NCBI GenBank assembly: GCA_038503035.1
Contig: JAVSML010001006.1
Location: 71,456-135,455, forward strand
Source: Crocodylus rhombifer
Taxonomy: Eukaryota; Chordata; Crocodylia; Crocodylidae
Length of the DNA stretch: 64,000 nt
Direction: 5' to 3'
Shown in pieces: positions 45,765 through 58,039 of the stretch. Each line of letters starts with the position of its first letter. Position 1 is the stretch's first letter. Both the position numbers and the translations under genes were made by a program. Under the pieces are notes generated by a model. That model ran no database searches and had not been told where the DNA came from. It worked only from the letters and a program-made list of their open reading frames with translations.

Positions 45765-46085
45765 GTCGCTAAAGGCCTTTCATTTACTGTGTTTACATGT
45801 AGTCAATAGAAGGGAATGGACAAGGCTTTCTTGTGAGTTATGAGGCTCACTCTAAACTCCCGGGTTATCAGTATCTCCCTCTTTAAAAAAAATTGATTAA
45901 AAAAAAAGTTATCTGCAAACTTTTCCTGAAGATGGAGCACCCCCTACACCCCCCTTCACTCCTCGCTCCAGGCCAGCCACATCCTTTGGAGGGTATTTCA
46001 GCTGTTCCGTATAAATCTAATGGTGCAATAGGTGGAGTTTATGCTTTTAGCAATTGAAAGAAATTACCCTAAATGAGGCCATATG
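45765..46085. promoter_or_regulatory. Second candidate conserved regulatory element
   Basis: Contains CATTTACTGTGTTTACATG (forkhead-like TGTTTAC), GAGTTATGAGGCTCACTC, ATCTAATGGTGCAATAGG and GCAATTGAAAGAAATTACCC. Non-repetitive and without a reading frame. Pattern-based only. Confidence 0.3.
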
Positions 46086-46482
46086 GGAAAACATACTTTT
46101 CCCCTCCCCACCCCACCCCCAAGGAAGAAAAAAAAAAAGGAGGAAAAGGCTGGAGGAGTTTTTCTTCTGTCTTTTGTAGAAATCCTTGTCCTGGTAGAGC
46201 TGGGATGACATCTTTAAAAAGCCAATATGCTCTCAGCATCGCCACGTGAAAAGCCCTGTGTCTCTGCTCCCGGCTTTCCCTCTGCACAAGAGCCCTCGCA
46301 GAGGAGGCGACCTTCCGCACTCCGCGCCGGGCTTGCAGAGCTAGTGATCCCCACGTTTCTCTCAAAGTAAAACAACGAGGTAAAATTGAATCCTAAACGC
46401 AGCACCCTGATTTCTTTGATCCCCCATTTCAGCTTGTCCGGGGCTGAGTAAAACTCCGAAGAACAGTGGGGTTGGTTTTAGC

Positions 46483-46505
46483 TTTTTTTTTTTTTTTTTT
46501 TTTTT
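46483..46505. repeat. Run of 23 T residues
   Basis: Uninterrupted homopolymer followed by GGGGAGGGGGCGG. No adjoining SINE body was seen, so it is not evidently a retroposon tail. Confidence 0.9.
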
Positions 46506-49227
46506 GGGGAGGGGGCGGTGTTATCCTACCTTTTTGGTGGAAGGCAGAGAACCAGTCACAGAGCCACGAAGGAAAGGAACTGATTAAAATTTGTTACCTC
46601 TTCCACGTTTAAAAATAAAAAATAAAGTGTTGAGGGGTGGGGGGAAGCTTCTTTTACATCGTGCTGCCTGAAATGGAGGTGTTTATACGGAGCAACTGAT
46701 TGCATCGCGGGGGGATTAGTTAAAGTTTGTGACCTCTTTGTACAACTGATATGCAGGGGGATGTTGCTTGAAATGTGGCTTCTTATTCCGGGTTGCAATT
46801 TAGCTCTCCGGATGCTTGAGTGCTCCGTTGTTCTTATTTTAGGTATAGTGACCTCCTTTGATCTCCTTCCCCCCTCCCCATCAGTGAGCAGGGACTTCGA
46901 GAGCAATCTGAAAATTAAAAAAAAATAAAAAATCCTGTCCTCTCTCCCTCCCCATGCCCCCAAACAAATCATTCCTCTGCTCCCTCTTCCACAAAGAAGG
47001 ACCGGGGCCTTTTGGGGGGGCTCTGGGAATTTCAGGCACTCTGGATTTTAGGTTTCTTTGCATTCTTTCCAATACGTTGCCACGTTGGGATCTTTATGCC
47101 TTTTAATCAACTTGAAATACAAGCGAGCGCTCAGGCGACTGCTTGTAATTAACCATTCGTTACAGTGGTTTAAAAAAACAAGTAAAGACATTGCTTGGGA
47201 AACATGGATTCTCGAATTGAAATGACACGTCATAAAAAGAAATAACACATCGGGATCTGGCATGAAATCAGTCCGCCCTTAATAGTAAATTACAGATAAA
47301 TATGGAACGGGGTGGGTTATATTTTGCTACCCATCATCCATAACAGGGCGAAACCTTTCATTTGACATCTATGTACAGAAAGAGGTGGGTAGCCGTGTCT
47401 GACATCCAGTAAACCGCTGGTTTTATTAGTCCTGATGTGAAAGATCGTCTTGCCGATGGTGAGAATGTATTTGTTAATTTGAGTTTTAGCCTTCCATTAA
47501 CAACCGTTGAGATAAAGTCAAAAAGAAAAGACACCCTAACATAACAACGTTTGGATTCAAAGCGATTCCTACGAGCAGATGCCCTGAACCAGGCGTGTAC
47601 AAAATGCTGGGAACAGGATTTCGGTTCCAGGAGGCACAAAAAGCAAAAGGCACGAATACATATCAAATACATCAAAACAGACATATTAGGAGATCAGTAG
47701 GCTATACGGTAGATGGGCTTAGTTAGATGCGAAGTCTGACGCTCGTGTAGACAGATGGGTAGATAAAGAAGATAAAGAAACGGGTAGATATTTCCCAATG
47801 TGCAGTGAGGGCAGAGCTACAGAGACCGGAGCTCCTTTCCTACCATTATGGTTTCTATCGAGCTTCCTCTGCTCTCAGACGTGAGTTTTCATTTGGAATA
47901 AGGGGGTTTCTTTTGGGACAGCAGCATTTTGAGTCTTGGCCTTTGGATTACTTTCCTTCTCTCAGCTGCTGGCTTCCCTGATGGGTGAAGTGCTAAAATA
48001 CGCCGTCCCGGTGAAAGCTTTTTTGCAATTGGAAAAAGGGGAGAAATAAAATAAACCCGATAAAGTTGATTGTGACAGACACCGGGAGACGCCTAATACA
48101 GCTGTTGGGCGCAGCAGAAACAAACACACGTTCATGCATAAAATTACAGGGGGAACTCCCCCCCCCCGAGGGTTTGATGTATACATACATATTTTAGTTT
48201 AACTTGATCAATGACGCCGAGTGCAGTTTTCCTGTGAATTTGTCTTTGATTTGCCTAGTTTATACCGACGCTATTTTTTGCATCAATTCAGCTCTAGAAG
48301 AGCTCTGATTCCCCGCACCCCCCAAGTAAGAAACTCCCTTCTGCTTTAAATTGGTTATTTATCCTGGTCTGAGTCTCTGGCCTGAAACATAGAAGCCCCC
48401 TTCGGACCCAGGCACTAATAGGGGAATGTCTTTAATAGCCACAAAAGACTCCTAATTGGTGAGAAATAATAGATACATATAAATCATGAGCTATCTAATC
48501 CTCTGCTCGGTACTTGGAGACATACCACGGCCAAAGCGGGGTGGAGAGGAACGAAACATGAAGGTAAGCAGAGGCATTGCGGTGCCTTCTGGAAATGTCC
48601 TTCCTCCAGTTGCACACAACAAACACACTGCGGACGAAACCCGGGCCTCTGTGAAGTCCGGGGGAGTTTTGCCTTTGACTTCAGAGGTGCGTAGGGGACA
48701 GGATTTCACCCACAAATAGCAGCTGCCTCGCACAAAGCAAGAGCCCGATGCTCCCCCGAGTTAAATTGCGTTGCATTGCACGGCAGGATAATGCAAGGGC
48801 CCCGTGGCTTCCAGGATCAGACCCAAGCTTATGCACGCGGGGCAAAGCTGCCTTCCCTGCTCGGAAAGAAAAGACCCGTATGTTTTAAATTTCAGCGGTG
48901 TAATAGCATTAGAGACATCTTCGTGACAACAGCAAGGACAAGAGGAGGAAAGCTGCTGAGCCCCGCAGCAGTGCTCCTGCCTTTATCTTTGCTCCAAAAC
49001 GTGCACAGTGGCTGCCGGAGGGCTCAGCTCGCCAGGGCACAGCGGAGCTGTGGTTTTATGAATGAAAATGCAGCTCGTCCCCTACCCCTCTCCCTTGGGG
49101 ACGGGGCTGCCTGTTCAGCCGGGCCCTGAAAGACCCAGCTCACATGGGACGAGATTTTTCCAAGGGGTTCAGCAGGGGCACATGCCTCAGAGGCCAGGGT
49201 TAGAGAGCAGCACAGCACTCAGTCTTT

Positions 49228-49252
49228 GGGTGGGTGGGTGGGTGGGTTGGGG
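49228..49252. repeat. GGGT tandem repeat, G-quadruplex motif
   Basis: Five consecutive GGGT units and a further GGGG fit the intramolecular quadruplex pattern. Confidence 0.85.
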
Positions 49253-49555
49253 AATCTGCCTCCAGAGCTGAGTGCTGGGATCACTCCTGCCTTAGAGGAA
49301 CAAGCTACAAATCTCAGCCTGCCTCTTATATGGGGGGTCTCATATGCAAGGAGCTGTGGAGGTAGGGGTGGTTCCTGTGGTCCCCGAAGGGCCTTGCTGG
49401 GATGCACCGCAGGTACATGGCTTTAACACCTGTTAAGAACCGGGTTCTGGCCCTGTAGCCACAGGCCCTGGCGACCTCTGGGAGAATGGGGGAGCTGGCT
49501 ATAGCTCAGGCTACCTGGCAAGTGACTCCCCACACCCTGGAGTAATGATCAGTAT

Positions 49556-49805
49556 TAAGGGAAATTGAAGTTTAGGGAGGTTTAGGTTAGATATTGGGAA
49601 AAACTGTCTCACTGGGAGGGAGTAGCAAAGCACTGGGATAGGCTACCCAGAGAGGTTGTGGACTCTCCATCCCAGGAGATTTTTATAGACCCGGGTAGAC
49701 AAAGTCTTGGCTGGGATGATTTAGTTGGGGATGGTCCTGCTTTGAGCAGGGCGTTGGACTGGATGCCCTCCTGAGGTCCCCTCCAACCTGAGTTTTCTAT
49801 TGTTT
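49556..49805 (+). mobile_element. CR1-type LINE 3' end
   Basis: Contains AGATATTGGGAAAAACTGTC, GCACTGGGATAGGCTACCC, AGAGAGGTTGTGGACTCTCC, GAGCAGGGCGTTGGACTGG, ATGCCCTCCTGAGGTCCCCT and CCAACCTGAGTTTTCTAT. This is the classical CR1 3' end of birds and reptiles in order. No coding capacity remains in this part. Confidence 0.9.
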
Positions 49806-51164
49806 TATGTCTGGAGCCTGCCAGCACTTATCTCCCCCAGGTGTGTGCAAGGGGGACTGTGCCCCTCCCCAACTTCTGCCTGCCCCAGTCGTTAAAAAAA
49901 AAAAAATGCTTTGATTCCCATCAAACCAGACCAGGACAATCGTTCACACGAGCAGCTTGAACTGGGGCCATTCCCTCCCACTAGCCTTGATTGTCGCGAT
50001 CCTTCCCGGTGCTTCGCCTGGGACAATGTGCTTTGTGTGTCTGGAAGATCTCGGGATAAAATGCTCTGTCCCGGACTAAACCGGGTGTGTGGGATTTGAG
50101 GGGGTTTAAACCACAGAGGGCATTCCGGGAAGGAAGGAGTTAAATCGGCGGGGGGGGGGGGGCGAGGACCCCAGTAGCCCCCCCATCTCAGTTCCGAGGT
50201 GACGAGGGACCGCAGAGCTTCCCTCCCGGGCTGGGGACAGTGGCAGGGGTCCCGGGTGGCGCGGGTGGCTGCGGGCAGACGGGGAAGGAGCGAGTGGAGC
50301 TTCCCAGCCCCGGGCCCCGCGCCGGAGACAAAGGGCGCAGGGGAGGGGGACACCTGGCAGCCAAGGGCTGGCCCCTGTGCAGGATCGGGCCCAGCCTCCC
50401 CAGCTGCTCGGGGGATACTGCGTCTTGGCGGGGGGCAGCGGGTGGCTGGGGCCGGAGGGTCACGGGCTGCAGTGGATACAACTCCGCAGCCCTGGCTGGT
50501 CCCACTGGGGGATGGAGGGCGCGATCCTGAAGGTCTCCCCCCCAGCAGCTCTTCCCCTGCTCCGGCTCCGTGTGTGTGTGTGTGTGTGGGGGTGGAGATT
50601 GTGCCCAAATGATCGGGGAGCAGGCAGACCCCCCCAGGTGTCGATGCACTGTATAACGAGGTGACAGGCTGGGGGGGATGTTTATTCTAGCACCAGGGCT
50701 CCCCCCGGGGTGCCAATGGGGTGTCAGCTTTCCCTCTATCTGCCCCGGCAATCTCTGCAGCTTGAACTCTGTGAACCCTGTGCCTGAGAACAGCTGTGCA
50801 GGGGGAGAGCCCCCTCCCCCTTCGAAACCTTTAACCATCCAGCTGTGCTGGGGGGGGCACTAAGGGAAGGGAAAGGGAGGAGGGGAGATTAGGGCAGGGG
50901 AGGGGGTAGCCCTTTTTCATTTGGTAATAGGCCGATTAACAATGCTCTCTGGGGGCTTCCCATTAGATTTATCACCCTGGGATCGCACTGGCCAAATCTG
51001 CTGCCACTGGCCCAGACCCCCGGGACCCAGGCACAGGCTGGGCGCTTGGCTCCGGACCCAGCAGAGTGGGGCAGGGAGGGAAGGACTAGCCCACCCCTGC
51101 CCCAAAATCCTTGACCTGGATGGGGTTAGCAGAGTGGGAAGGGGCTGCTTGGCTTTGGATGTTT
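49806..51164. other. GC-moderate non-coding stretch
   Basis: GC-rich around 50150-50560 with a G run at about 50151-50162 and a GT repeat at 50571-50590. The overlapping frames of 216 and 238 codons on the minus strand have no domains. No gene supported. Confidence 0.45.
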
Positions 51165-51510
51165 TTTAGGATAGACGAGTGTGTTATGGATGGAAAAGTG
51201 TTTGTGCAAACACAGTTCCTTGGGTAGATGTGGTATCTTTTATTGGCCCAGTTGAGTAGCTAGGGAAAAAAAGTTCTTTGCAAACTTTTGGGTGCAGCCA
51301 CCCTTCTTCAGGCGTTGGGAGTCTCTGATGTTTTGAGACTCCAGAGAATGAAAGAAGCTAGAAGTGTGACAGGGGGGTTGCATCCAAAAGCTTGCGAAGA
51401 ACTTTTCCTCAACTACTCAGTTGGTCTAATAAAAGATAACACATCTGTGCGAATAGCCTTGCCTGCCTATGTCCTTAGACCAACATGGCCACAACCAATA
51501 CCTAGCAATG
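51165..51510 (+). mobile_element. Palindromic repeat with ACCAACATGGCCACAACC tail
   Basis: Intact relative of the composite at 1093-1975: TTCCTTGGGTAGATGTGGTA, AGTTCTTTGCAAACTTTTGG, CCCTTCTTCAGGCG, mirrored AAAGCTTGCGAAGAACTTTT, GGTCTAATAAAAGATAACAC and CCTATGTCCTTAGACC. Inverted halves without a coding region. Confidence 0.75.
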
Positions 51511-51514
51511 TGTG

Positions 51515-51835
51515 GAAATGTCCCCCACATTACACCCACACACACCATACCCATCACATGCACACAAACACCACCACACGTACACACACACCACAGACTC
51601 AGGTTGCACACACACCTTACACACACCCCATAATCAGATTATAAACAGCACACGTCACACACATACTTTACACACACACTGTACACACACTGTACAGATG
51701 CATTATACATACACCACACATTATATACACATCACACATGCACACCGCATGTATTATACATACACACCACACAATCATTATATGCACACATTACATATAC
51801 ACACTTTACACATACCACAGACACACATTGTATTA
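51515..51835. repeat. CA/CCACAC-rich cryptic satellite
   Basis: About 320 bases of imperfect ACACAC, CACACCA and TACACACAC units. Frames read as His/Thr low complexity. Confidence 0.9.
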
Positions 51836-51909
51836 GATATATTCTCCAAAGCTATAGGAACACAATACCTGCTACCTTCCTCTTCCTGAGTATTTTCTTC
51901 TCCTGTATC

Positions 51910-52200
51910 AGCAGTTCCCAACCACGGTGCCTTGAGATCCTTTGCAGGGTGCTGTGGAGTGCCACAGTGTTAGCACTGTGAAGTGTACAAACACCATTCA
52001 CAAGATCAACTCAGAGATTTTGTGCAGAAATCCACAGTTCTTTTTTAGTTCTTAGCAATAGAAAAGCTGCTCTATTGGTTTTTTTTTTCTGTTGGTGTAA
52101 CAAAAAAAGAGTACAAACTAAGAGCTGGCATTTTCCAAGGACTGCTTCCAGTCTATTCAGAGGTGCTAGGAGTCCAAGAAGGTTGAGAACAACTGCTGTA
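51910..52200. mobile_element. hAT-type MITE
   Basis: Left end CAGCAGTTCCCAACCACGG, right end GGTTGAGAACAACTGCTG, which are matching inverted ends. The interior GTACAAACACCATTCACAAG and AGAGCTGGCATTTTCC relates in inverted orientation to the family at 57632. A clean 8-bp duplication is not visible. Confidence 0.7.
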
Positions 52201-52743
52201 TATCTACATCCCCGTTTCCGAAACTCCACTTACAATCTCACCCTGGCTGCCTGCTTTATACACTTAGCTAATCTGTGGGCTTTTCTCCAATTCTGGTAAA
52301 GAGCACGCATTTTAATGTCTTACTAGTGGAAGATGAAATATGTTCACATTGAATTGTTCAGGCCACAAGAGCTCTGCTCACTCACACTAGAGGGGGTTTT
52401 GAGAAATGCTGAGTTTTTCTTCCCTTAGAAATGGTTTTCAAACACTCCCACAAGCACACCCCATATTAGGGCTATCCTGATGAGGAGATGGAGTCTTAGT
52501 TTCCAAAAATAAAAATGTAGTGGCAATTGGGTTGATGTAAATGATCAAAGCTCCATAGACATCCAAGGTGTCTGTGTCACAGGATATCTATAGGTGAGGG
52601 GAAGGAAGGGCGTGTATGTGGAGAAATTCTGAACAGAATAAGGGATAAGGGAAGTTCTTGACATTTCCTCCACTTGATATTTTATTTTTAAATTTTACTT
52701 TTTAATGAAACACCATTTATAGTAGAGATTTGTGGCTATGTGC

Positions 52744-52783
<40 letters not shown>
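52744..52783. repeat. ATT microsatellite
   Basis: About 13 ATT units, perfect. Confidence 0.95.
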
Positions 52784-52785
<2 letters not shown>

Positions 52786-53141
52786 TTGTTTTCCCACATT
52801 TATTCTTTCAAGAAAAGTCCTGGTAGGGGTGTGTGTAACCACTTTTGTGGGTAGAAGAATCAGGACAGCTAACAGCATGTTGTGACAGAACTCACTGTTA
52901 GAGCATCATCTGGTCTAAATTGCCATAGCTCCTGGATTCTTTGTGGTCTAAAAAATTCAGTTGCAATATGTATTTTTTTGATTAAATATTTAGATATTAA
53001 AATTCTTTATTATGTCTACATGATGATAATACCCATAAATTATCTAAGAGCCTCTGCATGAGAGAGATACATACTGTGTATGGTGTGTGTTGCAGATCTT
53101 TTATATACACTTAATTTACATATTTTACATTTTACATGAAC

Positions 53142-53385
53142 GAGATGTATAGAGGTTTGTGGTGTGCATATGTTGCATATATTTATATACAACTAGTATA
53201 TAGAAATTGACACTTATTTATGGCCATATTTTACAAAAATGCATCTTTCCTATACATATGAGAGAGATGTATAGAGGTTTGTGGTGTGTATGTATTGCAT
53301 ATATTTTATATACAATTAGCATATAGACATGCACACTTATTTATGGCCCTATTTTGCATGCACGCATGCACACACGGTGAGATAG
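53142..53385. repeat. Tandem duplication of a 122-bp unit
   Basis: GAGATGTATAGAGGTTTGTG begins at 53142 and again at 53264. Both are followed by GTTGCATATATTTATATAC-like, TATAGA...CACTTATTTATGGCC and ATTTT(A/G)CA phrases. A partial third unit may precede at about 53062 (GAGAGATACATACTGTG). Confidence 0.85.
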
Positions 53386-54360
53386 ATACAGGATGAGAAA
53401 TAGCACGCACACACATACACAGAGTGAGGGGGAGGCATGAATCATCTACCTTTTTTAAGAACAAGTGAAGTTTCCTGTGTCTCAAGTAACTCTACTATTG
53501 TGTTGTCAGCACTGTCTTGAGTAGAGGGCTGGAGAGACTCAGGGTCCTTCTTGGTCTCTGTGTTTGCATCTGCAGAGCTTATGCAGTTAAACAGGTCCAT
53601 GGAAACTCAAAGGTTGGGCTGAGGGGGAGGAAGTAGGAGAAGAGCAGCATCTGTGCTGGCTTCTAGAAGGACACCAGTCTCCGATCTGGATGTCATTCTG
53701 AAGTAAAAGGGCAAACTTCCCAGTGAAACAATAGTTCTAGATGCTGACCCTGCCTTTTAGTATTCTGCTTTGTCCCCCCTGGTGCTTTGCATCCTTTAAA
53801 AGCCTTGTCTTTAATATTTGAACATAAACTCTCAAAGCAACTGGAAGGGGTTGGGGAGGAGGAATACTTTTAAAGGAAACCCATTTGTGTTAAAGGCAAC
53901 CTAAAGTTTGTGCCCAGGAGAGAGAAACATGTGGCAATGGAAAAAATCCAGTTGCCATACAGGAAAATCTAATGTCCCCCAGCCCCACCACCAAATTAAC
54001 TATCCCGGGGGGTAGATCTGTCTCTCTGAGTTTAAAACAAAACCAGACAGAGTCTTGTGGGTCAAAAAGGAGGTGGGGGAGGGCTCTTCTGTACCTACCC
54101 CCAGACAAAGATCCCTTTGAATCTAATCAAGCTGAGAAAGAAACCCCCTTCCTGTGTGTTTTTGTACAAGGGAAGAGGGGTTAGCGGTGCCCTGGAAGGT
54201 AAAAGGAAAAGAGATCCCATTTTTTTCTCCCAACAATGAGATCTTTATAAATGCCTACAGAAATGCCAAATGGGAAGGGAAGGATGTTGCTGTTTCTAAG
54301 TTCACAATATAAAAGGGAGGGTACAGAAGTACCTTAGAGACTAATTCAGAGAGTACCCAT

Positions 54361-55550
54361 TGATCTAGGATTTTGAAAAGAGGACTGCAGGTGGTGTAGT
54401 GCATTATTACATATAACACAACACACATTTTTCTCCAGTTAAAGAAAAAAAAGAAGATTTACTAATACGGTAGGGACCCAGTGCTACATTATTCAGTTTA
54501 AGATCAAAGCAAAAGCAAATACAACTTTATGGGAATGTGTACTAATTTTCAAGCTTATATATTAAACTTAAAAGGTACAACAAGCTAGGCAAAATAGCCC
54601 AAAATATTGTTTTATTAGTTCTGTAGTCATTATAGTTAAATGCACATCTTTTACTCTTATTCACAAAACAAAATCTAGCCTTGAGCATTTTGACAGTGCA
54701 TCCAGCAGGGCATAGCAGAAGCGTTCATGGTGCAGCCGGTCAGATTCCAAAGAATCTGCAAATGCTGTTAAATACCTTATCACAAGGACACAAAAAAGGA
54801 AAGGAAAGTGCATCTAGTCCTTTCCACACCTGAGTTAATGTTCACTTGAGTTAATGATACCACACCTGAGTTAAAGTTTTTAGCTAGAATTAAGGACAGT
54901 CTGCAGGGCTGTGAAACAGAAAAGAGACATTACGAGGAATAACAGACAGCAAGGCTGTGTCCAGATAAGTGTGGCTGTGTGGTATGTGGCACCGCAGACA
55001 TGTCTGTGGCACCACATACTGCATGTTCAAAAATACCTGCGGGGAAAATAAGTGGAGCCTCGCATGCGGGGACAGCGCGTACTGCTATGGTGTGGTGTTG
55101 GCTAGGCTCCACATGGCAGAATTGCTGTTTCTGCAGCCCCAGGTAAGGCTGCTGGGGCCAGCTCTGTGCTGGTCCCAGCCTCCCCTACCCCACTCTGGGT
55201 AACTTGCTGCACACCAGAGCACATATGGCATGGGCATTTTCCAGGGACAACTAGTGGTGGCACAAGGTGAGCCACTGTTAGTTGTCCCTGGACAACCAAA
55301 GGTCCACAGAAGAAAGGATAACTTGATTAATGGGACTTCAAGACTATTCAGAAAGGGAGAGGGCTGTTAACACCTGTGGAGTGAAGAGAGATTAGCAGGA
55401 ATCAGGTACATTGTAATGATTCATGATGAAAGTCAATTATTCCCTTAGAACTACCACAATAGAAATGCCACAGTCGGCTTTGAGTGGAGTAGAAATCAAA
55501 GCGGGGGTACAACTATACCACTTCACTTCTCTGAATCTACCCTTGTCAGG
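54361..55550 (+). mobile_element. Longest copy of the dispersed TCTAG-ended repeat, with a nested insert
   Basis: Starts TTGATCTAGGATTTTGAAAAG and ends GTAGAAATCAAAGCGGGGG...TCTGAATCTACCC. It shares phrases in order with 22885-23335 (CTCCAGTTAAAGA, TTCAGTTTAAGATCAAAGC, TTAACACCTGTGGAGTGAAG, ATGATTCATGATG) and with 11630-11830 (CACACCTGAGTTAAAG, TTTTTAGCTAGAATT). No reading frame of note, so non-autonomous. Confidence 0.65.
54950..55320. mobile_element. Probable nested palindromic insert
   Basis: AAGGCTGTGTCCAGATAAGTG at the left and mirrored sequences inside (GTATGTGGCACCGCAGACATG beside CTGTGGCACCACATAC). The right part has AGGGACAACTAGTGGTGGC facing GTTAGTTGTCCCTGG. It sits where the 22.9-kb copy is continuous. 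Exact ends unresolved. Confidence 0.45.
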
Positions 55551-57631
55551 GAGGCATGAGCTTTATTAACAACAGCTTGCTTCTCCTCAGATACTTGTGT
55601 GTATTTGAGGGGGAGAAGCAGGGTATATGTGTTGGGGGTGGGGAGGCATGCCTTGTGTGTGGTGGTTTGTGGGGAAAAGACTGAGGGGAGTGCATGCTTT
55701 CTTTGCAGAAATATACACCTTTATCATATAAATAACCAGGGCATTCTCATTCTGAATAGGTTCTTACATTACTTTTTCCATTCTGGCCCTCACGTACAGC
55801 CCTCAACTTCCTCAGGGTCCAGCTCAGCCTGTTAGCAAATGACAGGGAAGTGCAGGGGCTTTTCATACCCAAATCCCCATTTTTACATCTATGCAGAGAG
55901 TAGGTGACAGGAGTTTGTCTCCACAGGGCAGGGCTCCATCCTAGTCATGCTGAGATCTAGGAAGGAGTTTACTATTGGCTCCAGAACATCTCAGCCTGCC
56001 AAGGCCCGAGTGAGCAATGCAAAAAACATTCTTCGTGCTGGAAGCTGAAATGCTGTAGAGATTTTTTTTTCTTGGTGCCAGTGACTCTCAAGGGGAAGGG
56101 TGGTCCATTGGTCAGGGTACAAGCCAGGAAATCAAGAAGCCAGGAGCTATAGCCAAAAGGCAATCGAGGCACCTCATTCTTCTTTAGCAGTTCAGCAGGA
56201 GTTCAGACAGTTAAAAGACATGCTTGTGCCTGAGCTTTTTTAGGATCTGACCCCAAGTTTCAAGGCCTTGCTCCGCGACAAATATTCTGTTTGACCTTGG
56301 ACAAGTCATGTAGGGCCAGATCCATAGAAAGGACTAAGGTAGCTTCGAGTTCAGTGTGATTACACTGACATTACAGGCACTGGGCTCTGAAACCCAGAGT
56401 TAAGTGCTATGCGACTTATACTGTGTCTGGGGACTCGTAGGTACCTCAGAGAGACAATCAGAAAAAACCTGTCCCTTGCTTGGGGAACTGCCTAGGTGTA
56501 GCCAATAGGAAATGTGAAATACAGGGTGCCTTTGAATTCCTGCCTCTCCCAGAGCAAAAACACCCAAGTGAGGGCTATAAAGGAGATGCCTATACACACT
56601 TGGGTTCAGAGTCTTGACCTGCTCTGAAGGAGAAGCACCTGTAACTGTTCTTTGAAAGAGCCAAGCAGGATGCTCTCTTTTAGCGAAGGAGCTGCAAGAG
56701 GAGCCTGCCTTTTATGCTGGTGGTGAGAATACTCATTTATGAAGAGGAAAATGGGCTACAGATCCCCCTCAGACCAAATGGATTCAAATCCACATCTCCC
56801 ACCTTTCAGAAGAGTGCCTCAAACCAGAGCCAGGATTGTGAGAGCGCATCTTCTGCTCCTCTGCTGAAGCTGGGCCATTGTGCAGCACAAGATTCATGGA
56901 GTCAGAAGGACAGCAAGCAAGAAGTATGATTCTGTTGCGTAGTGGCTAGGGCTCTCCCCTGAAACACAGGAGGAGAGTCCTAGGTTCTGGTTCCTTCCAC
57001 CAGGGTTATTTCGAGGGTTGGTTTGGGTTTTTTTTTACCTAATGTCTATTTAACACACAATTTATAAATGATCCAGAGATGAGGTTTTACTGGCAAACCC
57101 GTCCTGGTGCCGCTGCAGTAAATTGATCTTCCCATGTCCTCAGGGTACTCGGTACAGGCTTTTTGCTATGGCTGCATCTCTCTACTTCTTCACATGCACC
57201 CCTGCCTGACACACCTTGACCAACTGAAGGCTGCAGTGTAGACAAGCCTCTATGCAGTTTTTGCACAAGTTTAGGCAAATATGTGTAAAAACAATTTTAG
57301 TAAATTAGTACAGCTCTGTAGCCCAGATGCAAGTATGTCAGGGTAAAAGTGTTTATGGTGAACCTAAGTAAATGCATCTATTTAAACGTATGTTTACATA
57401 TTTATTGCTTATAAAGGTTATACGTTTCAGTTTGCAGCATTGATATAAACACTTTCATATTGGTAGAACTGCATCCACATTTATGGGCCACATCAATTTA
57501 AATCAATTAGTCTTTATACCTATTTAATCAAACTAGTAGAAGAACTGGGTAAATCAGCCCCTGGACATGTTTAGAACATGGTTTTAAGAGGAAGCTGCCC
57601 TCTGTATTTAATGCAAAATGATAGCCTAAGG
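55551..57631. other. Non-coding stretch with SINE fragments
   Basis: About 56100-56330 holds GTCCATTGGTCAGGGTACAAG and TTTGACCTTGGACAAGTCATG, phrases of a tRNA-headed MIR-like SINE. No protein-coding gene recognised. Confidence 0.45.
56934..57000 (+). mobile_element. tRNA-like head of a SINE
   Basis: GTAGTGGCTAGGGCTCTCCC resembles an A box region and AGGTTCTGGTTCC a B box, about 30 bases apart as in tRNA-derived SINE heads. It does not fold into a complete cloverleaf by eye and is not called a tRNA gene. Confidence 0.5.
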
Positions 57632-57926
57632 CAGTGGCTTTCAACCTTTCCAGACTCAAGGTCTCCCTCGTTAGATTCAAGGCACACTTAGAAAATGCCA
57701 GCTCTTAATTTTCATTCATTTTTTGACTACGGAAAAATAATAGAGTAATTCTTCTGTTGCAATGAACTCAGAAAGAGCACAACAGATCAGTATGTTTTCA
57801 ACACCATGGATTCCTATTTCAAATCTCTGGGTTATCTTGTGAATCATGTTTGTACACCTACCAGTGTTAACTTTGTGCGGTACCCTGGAAAGGATCTCAA
57901 GGCACCAGCCTCGTCAAGAATCATTG
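57632..57926. mobile_element. hAT-type MITE with perfect 8-bp target duplication
   Basis: Begins CAGTGGCTTTCAACCTTTCC and ends GTCAAGAATCATTG, flanked by GCCTAAGG on both sides (57624-57631 and 57927-57934). 295 bp, uninterrupted reference for the copy at 11913-12535 and the fragment at 62938. Confidence 0.9.
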
Positions 57927-58039
57927 GCCTAAGGGCCGCCTATAAAGGGGTGGTCATGCCCCTTTAGTTTTTCTTACTCCTGCAGAAGCAGCTTTGTATT
58001 TACATATGCTTTTTTGAACTGCACACCGAAGCTCCAGTG

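Larger units (their letters stand above)
46086..49555. other. Repeat-poor non-coding block, right of the gene
   Basis: No transposon or gene recognised. It includes T23 at 46483-46505 and a GGGT tandem at 49228-49252. Many stretches are of complex, possibly conserved sequence (about 46660-46860, 47240-47560 and 48230-48480). Confidence 0.45.
52206..54360. other. AT-rich non-coding stretch
   Basis: Holds the ATT microsatellite and tandem duplication listed separately. No gene recognised. Confidence 0.5.

Noticed and set aside
49892..50838. Minus-strand frames of 238 and 216 codons
   Set aside because: Overlapping frames in GC-rich sequence with G and GT runs and no protein features.
56934..57000. 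Possible tRNA gene
   Set aside because: A-box and B-box-like phrases are present, but I could not fold a complete acceptor stem and cloverleaf. A SINE head is more likely.
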